From: Micrasema longulum | Lineage: Eukaryota > Arthropoda > Insecta > Trichoptera > Brachycentridae | DNA: 64,000 bases | NCBI GenBank assembly: GCA_022494885.1 | Contig: JAGVSM010003759.1 | Coordinates: 58,938-122,937, forward strand | Reading direction: 5' to 3' | Shown here: in pieces, positions 58,101 through 64,000 of the stretch | Layout: each line of letters begins with the position of its first letter | Position numbering within the stretch: the stretch's first letter is position 1 | Translations under genes and position numbers: made by a program | Notes under the pieces: generated by a model | Database searches by the model: none | Seen by the model: the letters and a program-made list of their open reading frames with translations, nothing else | What the model was told of the DNA's origin: nothing

Positions 58101-61100
58101 TTCCCTCTCTCATGTTACATGAAGTCAAGTTAATTTGATCTTCAGAACCTAAACTAGATTTCATGGACATATCTGAAATGTTTTCTTTGTCAGACTCATT
58201 TTCTTCATCAGACACAGCAGAGACTGATGTAGAATCTTCTTTACAAAATTTAATTTTAATAATTTTTTTATAGGTGAGCAAGCAATTGTCTTGTACTCTA
58301 GACGAGTTGAAGTCGATTTGCTTCTAACTGTAGGCATTTTTTGCAAACCAACTTGAATTCCTTTATTATGCTGGCTTAAAGGCACAGATATATTGGTACG
58401 TGGTGACACTGACAGAGAATATGATGTACTCGCACAGGGTAAAGGCGCAGGTGTAACGGTGCGAGCTGGTGGGGACACAGAGAACACGCGAGGCACCTCG
58501 GTACACGGTAACGGTGACACTAATACGTGCTGTACAGAATACGATGAACTCGTACAGGGCAAAGTCTCGGGAGTAAAAGTGCGATGCGGCGGCGACATGG
58601 AGAACACTCGAAGCACAGAGTAGGACGTGGAAGGTAGAGGCTCAGGAGTACTGGGGTGTGGCTGCCATTGCGTTGAACAGGTATCACGTGTGGAGGCGTC
58701 AACGGACCCTTGTGCACATCCCACAAATGATGAAAGTGGCTCTTCATTTTCGCCACTAAAAATATGTGGAATCGCGTGATTCTTCAAAAATGGACGGCCT
58801 CCCATTAAAGTAAATTTAAGATAGTTTTGTATATCTTCTTTTATCTATAAAATAAATGTAATATTTTATAAAAAAAATTCATTGCCCATGGATCTAAGTC
58901 ATACACATAGTGTACCATGATTTGTGAGCCACGAAATTGGAAATTAATCCTCACACTGAGAAAATTAAAATGTGAAATTTGAATTTCAGGTTTTGACATT
59001 AATTTGTACATTATTAATATGCTCTGAACGCATAATTTCTATAAAATTGTTACTGAAAGTCTAATATTTCTATTCATTGTACATATAAAACGGTATACTC
59101 AATGAATTCGTGTTATAATACTTACATTAAAATGGTCCTCACAGAAATAAACATTGGTTTTGGCTGAATATATTTTGATGCTTTTAATCGCCCGACACCA
59201 CTTCTCTGCCATTACTGGGTTCTTGGGTAAGCGAAAAAATAGTTTTTTCGGCATATCTTTTGATGTATTTCTGCATTTAGGCACAACGCATCGTTAATAC
59301 ATCTTAAAAATGATAAATCAAAACTCGTAGCGTCTAATAATTGACAAGACGCCGCAAATGTAAACATACGACGCATAGAAAAAAGAAGCTATCTACAATA
59401 CTCTATAAAATCCATAGACATTGATGAAAAAGAAATCCGATGACGTCACAAAACATTCGAGGACGTCATACTTGATGACGTCACGAGCTGTTTGTTTTTG
59501 GCACCATTCAAATTACTAGAATTTAATCCTTTATATCTTCCTTATTTCTTAACAGATTTCAAAAAGAATAATACCGATCGGCGTGTGATTTTTTAGATTA
59601 ATTTAAAAGCTAATAAAAAAAATCCATGATAATAGCCCAATATATGTTCAATACCTAATGACACAACATATATCAGAGTTTTACTAAGGCTGGCTGTTTT
59701 CTGCAAAATGCACATCTTAGGTTGTGCGGTCAGCTAGACTAAAAATCATAAAAACTGGTCAAATACATAATGAAACTGTTTTTTTTTTTTCATAAAAAAT
59801 AATTATGTATGACCAAGTAACATAATTCGTAATTTGTCAAAGCAAAAAACATTCCAACTGTTGTGTTGATTTGATAATTCACTTTTTCACAAAAGTAATA
59901 TTATCTCAGTTACACTTTGGCTGCTTTCTGCATAACTACGTTCAATTAATACACTTGAAATATTTATTATTGTAATGGCAAAGATATTGCCTCATATCGC
60001 TCTAAATATGCGATTATATTGCTCCTGGCTACTGAACTCGTCATACATCAAACTGTTTATTCCATGTATCATCCGTTTTTACAAATTATGCCCAGAACTC
60101 TCCACTTGTACGCTTCGCCCGAGAGCATCATTCAAACGTTCATTCTATAGACCCATTTGATTGTTATAAAAATGCCCTTTAAAATGCAAGCTCTAAAATT
60201 AATACTAAATTCTAGTATTTCAGTTTTTGATAATATTTCGAATCATTTTAAAACACTACGTTACAGCACCGTTTGCGAAAGATTTTTTTAGCACAGCCTT
60301 TTAAAACTTGATAAAAAATATTCTTAATAAATTATACTTAAAATATCGTCAATTAAACTTACTGGTAAAAGAAGCAGTATTAAAATTAGGTGAAGGCGTT
60401 GCCTTGTAGGTGAAGTAATTCAGCCAGATGAATCTCACCCAAGGTGGAAGAGTTGAAAAAATGTGGGTGTTTAAACGTAGGCAGAACTGCGATTGTTACA
60501 CAGTGTGTAAAGTGACCGCTTAAAGTAGCCAATGACATGTCGTAAGCCTTGTTGATGCTTAGACTTCCATATTCCCTTCTCAAAACTGTTTTCCCTCTTT
60601 ATTGCAATAAATTTTTTAAAACCTTTTGGCTTTCAGTTTCATCAACTCCCCTCGAAAATGTCCATCGCATCATCAACGGGTCTGCAGCACCAGAAAACTT
60701 GGCTCCATATATGATATCTTTAAGACTGAAATCCAATACTCATCTGTGTGGAGGTTCCATTATCAGCTCAAGGACTATACTAACCGCTGCTCACTGCTTA
60801 GTAGAGTAAGTTTGTTAAAAAATTCCCAGGTATTTTGGAATATTTTGGAAAATTCCATGGTGGTTTGCGTTTGTTTATTTCATCATTCACCGCAATTCTC
60901 ATTTGTGCACTCAGTGGTGCATAGGGCACTTCTAAACCAAATGCAACTTCGATCATCTAAGGAAGTCTGACTGTGGCAGACACGGGTGACGAACCAGCGA
61001 GTCGTGGTAACGCGTACTAGTGTAATTACTATAATATATCATTATTATCTGCTTTGGTTTGATCAATATTCTTTAGGCGTGGTCTTTTAGTAAATTTTTT

Positions 61101-64000
61101 GTTTTTCTCTACTGTTTCAAATAATTGTTCACGAGAGATTATTGACTTGTTTATTATTATTTTGTACTAATTTTCTTTTACAGTCTCTCCATATCAGATG
61201 TGGTCGTTGTCGCTGGGAGTACAAAACTGGAAAGTGGCGGCTTCACATACCCCGTTCATGCATTTAGAATCCACGAAGAGTTCAGTTCTAGCACCCTCGT
61301 GGCAGATATAGCTATCGTCTTAGTCAATACACCAATTGTCTTTTCTGAAACTATTCAAAGCATAAAGTTGCCTATGTTCTATACCTACGCTGGAGAAGAT
61401 TTAAACTTGGTTGGCTGGGGGCTTACATCTGTAAGTTAATTAGACAATATTAAAGATATTTACAAAAATAACATTATATATAGCTTAGTTTCTCAGAACA
61501 TGTTGGAATATTTTTTTTTCTGAAATGAATATGGAAGTTTTGGAAACAACCAGTTTGAATGATAATTTTTCTGATTTATAGCTTTCTATACTTGAAATTA
61601 TGTATTTAGCCTTACATTTCGACCCCTCCTACATACAATGTCGTAATTCACAAATTATCAAATTTGAGTTCAAAATGTATTTCGTCTATACATTATTATA
61701 TACTCGTATTTAGTTCCAAAGAAGAAAAAAAATTATTTAGAAATTGGTTTTTTGGGACGCGTAGTGTAGCATCTTATGTTTTCAAAAAAGTATGCTACAG
61801 TATGAACCCTTGCGATGTTTTTTTGCGAAACGAAAGAGATAACCTGGAGCGGCATAAATGTCAGTTACGATTGTGTTTTTGGAACTAGGACACGGACGTC
61901 CGCCGTGTGCATTTTCTTTATTTTTTAAAACAACGATTTTTAAATATGTATTTTTTCTAAAATGAATCCCGTACGCGTATGTAAAAAATAAAAGAATTAA
62001 GCAAACTGTATATGTATTTAGCTTTAGAAATTTTTGTAGAACAAACCAGTTAATTAAATTGTTTAATTTTAGTACTAATATTTTGTATTTGTTATAATAC
62101 AATATATAGAATAGCAACGTTTATTTTCATTTGTGCTTCTTATAAGTATTTATTTATTTATTTTATTTATTAAAAGAAAACAACAGCCATTCTAACAAAA
62201 AGATGCAATATTTACAAATAAACCAAAGTTATAGTCCAATTTAAGTTTTCTATATATTACTAAATACAATTCCAAAATGAGAAAAAAAACATACATTCAA
62301 AAAGCCATCCCGTATCATTCCACTCGTAAAATCAATAAAATATTACTATAATAATGAAATGAAAAAAAAAAAAAAAAACATTAAAAGAAAATGTTTATTG
62401 TCTACTCGGTCTTAAAAATCTTTTCGTTTGTGGATCCATACGGAGTAACCCCAGATCAGCCTTCTCTCCTTTCTTTTTTCAAACAGGAGAAAATAATTTC
62501 AAAAAGAAAGTTTTTTTTTTAAATATGTAAAAAAAACAATTTTTCAGTAGGCACAGTTAGATTACATTATAATTATCATTTGCAATTTACAAACTGCAAA
62601 CTTGCAAACTTTTAGCATTTTCTTTATGGTTGTTTAGAGTGAGGAAATATCTCTCGATATACACCGATTTAATAAAAAAATTAAATATAATTTCATATTC
62701 ATCATTTGTGAGTATCACATAATTATCCTATTTTACACATACAATATTTATTTCAAATTATACCAATGTAGCATGTATGTCATTCATACGATATTTTATT
62801 TAACGTCTTTTCCGGTGTAAAACAAAACACGGCGCATTTTTTAAAAAACCGCAGAACATTTATAGTTTTTTGTATGCTTATATAAAAAAAAAACAGGTTA
62901 AAACTAAAATGTTTTTTTTTTTAAATCGGTCTATATTTACATTTATACCGGACAAAAATGTGTTCAAATTTTCCTTCTGAAAAATCGTGTTTTGTGTGTT
63001 ACGATGTTACACATAAGATTTATTAAGATGGCAATTTATCTTGTGGACATGCTTATTATATAACATCAATGCAATGCCAATCACTATTTACACCACATCA
63101 ACTTTTTACTCGCGCACAATCTATTCTGACTGCTGATTTTCAAATATTGACCATATCGTAATGTAGTTTCCAGGAGTGTCTCCAAATAATTTGCAGACAA
63201 TGGATACAACTTCTATCAGCGTTCAGCGATGCAGAACTTTAGTTCCTACTTCAATATTTGATTCTCAGCTATGTACCCTCAACAAAATGGGTCAAGGAGC
63301 TTGCTATGTGAGTATACCTAATTATCAACTACATTATTCTTTCTTTATCGAAGAATAATTATGCACAACTTAATTGAAAGCACCCCCCACAAATCTGAAA
63401 AGCGTTTAAAAGACCAAAGATCTTGTATTGCACTGACTACAAGTATTTTTAGTAATCAGTGGAATACAGGCTCCTGACGTCACTGCGACCTGTAAAGATC
63501 TATTGTGACGGATCCCCGTGAATAGTTCTCGTCCTCCAAGCCCAAGTCCATAAAGAGTCTGGCTACTGTGTGGAAGGCGAGAGTTCTCATTTTGCTAAAC
63601 CTTCCCCTCCAAGCCCAGATTCGTAAAGTATCAGGCTGTTAGGCAAAAGACGAGCCCTTTAACATTCTCAGATTTAACCAGTGGTCCCTCGAGGATCAGA
63701 CTTCTTTTATGATGCAAGGCATCACATTCACGTAGAATATGAATAGGTGTTTTTTTATAATTATATACAATATTCCCAAGGAGTTTTTTTAAAAAAAAAC
63801 TCATTTAGGGACATACAGATAACAAATTTATTTAAAGACGTTTTTATATTTTAAACTATAATATTATTTACAAAAGAAGAAAAATTAAAATTATGATATA
63901 CTACATATTAAAGAAGGTATGAAAAATACTTAAAAATAACAAAATAAACATAGTACAAGGCATGGGAATAAATTCAAAATAATGTATACATTATGCAATC
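52109..64000 (+). CDS. Brachyurin-like S1 serine protease, gene E (3' end outside window)
   Basis: Four exons on the plus strand: 52109-52157, 60637-60805, 61184-61430, 63167-63307; the last exon is expected beyond 64000. Exon lengths 49, 169 and 247 bp and phases 1, 2, 0, 0 are exactly those of genes A/B, which supports joining the signal-peptide exon at 52109 to the rest across an 8.5-kb intron. Signal peptide 1-17, propeptide ending VHR, mature IING, His69 (TAAHC), Asp114 (VADIAIV). Exon 4 begins FPGVSPNNLQ (acceptor at 63165-63166) and ends GQGACY, with Gly at position 189. The catalytic Ser cannot be seen. It is the most diverged member here, with no stop or shift. Intron 1 holds the two-gene transposon. 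Confidence 0.85.
52585..52660 (+). mobile_element. SINE family 4 body fragment
   Basis: 'gccaggccgctttaaaaaaa' and 'ggcatttctcaatttcaata' match the complement of 39740-39850. The tRNA head is missing. Confidence 0.5.
52735..53190 (-). mobile_element. LINE C-terminal fragment
   Basis: On the minus strand frames give NYLIPKTSTTFAPRNLFLW, then EHIKISKTKAVFRRSVQVW, typical C-terminal blocks (RT.R...LP, then KTKxxFRRxxxxW). The 3' end is T-rich at 52730-52742. The same block is at 14400-14745 on plus. It lies in intron 1 of gene E. Confidence 0.6.
53878..56112 (+). pseudogene. SWIM zinc-finger / YqaJ-type nuclease gene of the transposon
   Basis: Exons about 53878-54008, 54439-54635 and 55258-56112, with GT/AG introns. 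Exon 2 ends and exon 3 begins inside a SWIM finger (CxC...CxH): CQC at 54605-54613, then GGCKHALAF from 55260. The YqaJ (lambda-exonuclease-like) core follows: LWYSLRFGRITASKVYE, then GASPDA (55918-55935), VVEVKCPS (Glu at 55957, Lys at 55963) and MQMQLQMHL; these include the acidic/Lys active-site motifs of the PD-(D/E)XK type. Breaks are an in-frame TAA at 54482 in exon 2 and a frameshift near 55400. From there the frame is open to 56112. Role in transposition unknown; a nuclease acting at DNA ends is a reasonable guess. Confidence 0.75.
54898..55060 (-). mobile_element. tRNA-derived SINE (family 3) in intron 2 of the nuclease gene
   Basis: On the minus strand: 'gtcccgtggctagtgttgca', B box 'ggttcgagccc' and body 'ccattttctaatagtgag', as in 38795-38990. 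Its position inside an intron need not have harmed the gene. Confidence 0.8.
56720..56890. mobile_element. Degenerate MITE related to 33832-34057
   Basis: Arms with 'actttgtttataaccgctta' and 'tagctttgaaaccagttcg' share the pattern of the 33832 element (actttg...aaccact...tttattt, accagtc). Arm matching is much poorer, so this copy is older. Confidence 0.6.
56914..57145. mobile_element. MITE-like palindromic element (family shared with 37647)
   Basis: Arms: 'ggctaccattgcaggagcca' (56968-56987) and 'tggctcctgcaatggtagcc' (57041-57060). The centre has its own palindrome ('aaactgaagctcagttt' and 'aaactcagttt'). Right flank 'cagtgaccgtaaaaacctt' as at 37819. It lies between the two convergent transposon genes. 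Confidence 0.75.
57261..59300 (-). pseudogene. THAP-DDE (DDE_Tnp_4-type) transposase gene of the transposon
   Basis: Minus strand. Exon 1 (low end 59126) encodes a THAP finger, CVVPKCRNT ... KLFFRLPKNP ... WCRAIK ... VYFCEDHFN; its initiator ATG is not in frame. After an intron (58845-59125) exon 2 begins IKEDIQNYLKFTLMGGRPFL, then a Ser/Pro/Thr-rich linker with three imperfect repeats (TPxxLPCxSxSYS). A frameshift near 58250 leads to a region with MYHLIEYITSKVN. Another near 57900 leads to the catalytic core, open to 57261: SIIDCFEIQI (Asp, 57771-57773), GDRGF (Asp, 57546-57548) and HVERVISRIREF (Glu, 57402-57404), the DDE triad with spacings of about 75 and 48 residues. The helix-turn-helix (MSISTIGRIF) lies across the second shift. 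Inactive as it stands. Confidence 0.78.
60395..60620 (-). repeat. Self-complementary repeat copy ending at the exon 2 acceptor of gene E
   Basis: Contains 'cagccagatgaatctcaccc', 'cacagtgtgtaaagtgacc', 'cttccatattcccttctc' and 'ctttattgcaataaatttt'. Its end is only about 20 bp from exon 2 (60637), so the branch point or polypyrimidine region of this intron may be formed partly by the repeat. Confidence 0.7.
61431..63166. other. Intron 3 of gene E, AT-rich
   Basis: No coding signal beyond short chance frames. 62145-62400 is A/T-rich with 'tatttatttatttta' and a poly(A) run at 62365-62378, resembling a minus-strand LINE or SINE tail. Nothing more specific is visible. Confidence 0.5.
63470..63720. 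repeat. GC-richer diverged tandem repeat in the last visible intron of gene E
   Basis: Two diverged copies of about 70-80 bp: 'ctccaagcccaagtccataa' with 'agagtctggct' at 63535-63572, and 'ctccaagcccagattcgtaa' with 'agtatcaggct' at 63607-63638. Base composition is unlike its surroundings. Family unknown. Confidence 0.5.

Larger units (their letters stand above)
53472..59641. mobile_element. 6.2-kb two-gene DNA transposon (THAP-DDE transposase + SWIM/YqaJ nuclease), ISL2EU-like
   Basis: Ends are short imperfect inverted repeats: 'aatagggtattatca' (53472-53486) and 'tgataatagcccaat' (59627-59641), 12 of 15 matching. Two genes converge: the nuclease gene on plus (53878-56112) and the transposase gene on minus (57261-59300). 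THAP + DDE transposase combined with a YqaJ-domain protein is what I know of the ISL2EU (IS4EU) superfamily; the assignment is from memory of domain content. The bases TA on both outer sides would fit a 2-bp target duplication. Nested inside are a SINE (54898-55060) and two MITEs (56720-57145). Both genes are damaged, so the copy is probably dead. It occupies intron 1 of gene E. Confidence 0.75.

Noticed and set aside
63176..63358. Start of an independent small protein at 63176
   Set aside because: It is exon 4 of gene E, entered at the acceptor before 63167 and left at the donor after 63307.

Overview
The window is strongly AT-rich, intron-rich and crowded with decayed transposons, so it is animal nuclear DNA and almost certainly insect. 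The clip-less digestive serine proteases, the tRNA-derived SINEs and the C-terminal fragments of RTE-, Jockey- and CR1-like non-LTR retrotransposons point to Lepidoptera. That placement is inference from family resemblance; no search was run.

The host genes form a cluster of five chymotrypsin-fold (S1) serine protease loci. All complete or nearly complete members share one five-exon plan: a 49-bp signal-peptide exon (phase 1), an exon with the activation site and catalytic His (phase 2), a 247-bp exon with the catalytic Asp (phase 0), an exon leading to the primary specificity pocket (phase 0), and a 144-bp last exon with the catalytic Ser. Genes A (2486-8155) and B (17307-21757) lie on the minus strand and are near-identical tandem copies, both intact (252 aa). 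A lone last exon at about 24560-24696 is a broken third copy. Gene D (39150-50474, minus, 253 aa) is an intact, more diverged paralogue. Gene E (52109 to beyond the window end, plus) is still more diverged and is transcribed divergently from gene D; its last exon lies outside the window. The proteins should be secreted zymogens. Where the pocket can be read it has Gly at position 189 and Asp at 226, the arrangement of crab collagenase (brachyurin), not the Asp189 of trypsin.

Region by region: 1-1410 holds low-complexity DNA, a LINE 3' end and a short transposon derivative. 1412-10175 and 15190-23447 are the two units of a segmental tandem duplication, each carrying one protease gene plus the same older repeats. 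The spacer at 10175-15190 holds LINE fragments and a 2.5-kb non-autonomous transposon. 23447-39150 is almost entirely mobile-element debris, including the orphan exon, hairpin elements and a relic THAP-domain transposon with terminal inverted repeats. 39150-50474 is gene D, whose second intron contains a broken but long LINE on the opposite strand. 52109-64000 is gene E, whose 8.5-kb first intron contains a 6.2-kb two-gene DNA transposon.

That transposon (about 53472-59641) is the most notable non-host item. It carries a THAP + DDE transposase gene and, converging on it, a gene for a SWIM zinc-finger + YqaJ-type nuclease, the combination I associate with the ISL2EU (IS4EU) superfamily. Both genes have stops or frameshifts. 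Two shorter derivatives with the same ends lie at about 745-1403 and 11873-14357. A second theme is a family of roughly 0.5-kb self-complementary repeats, found in introns of four protease genes, two copies of which are flanked by 12-nt direct repeats.
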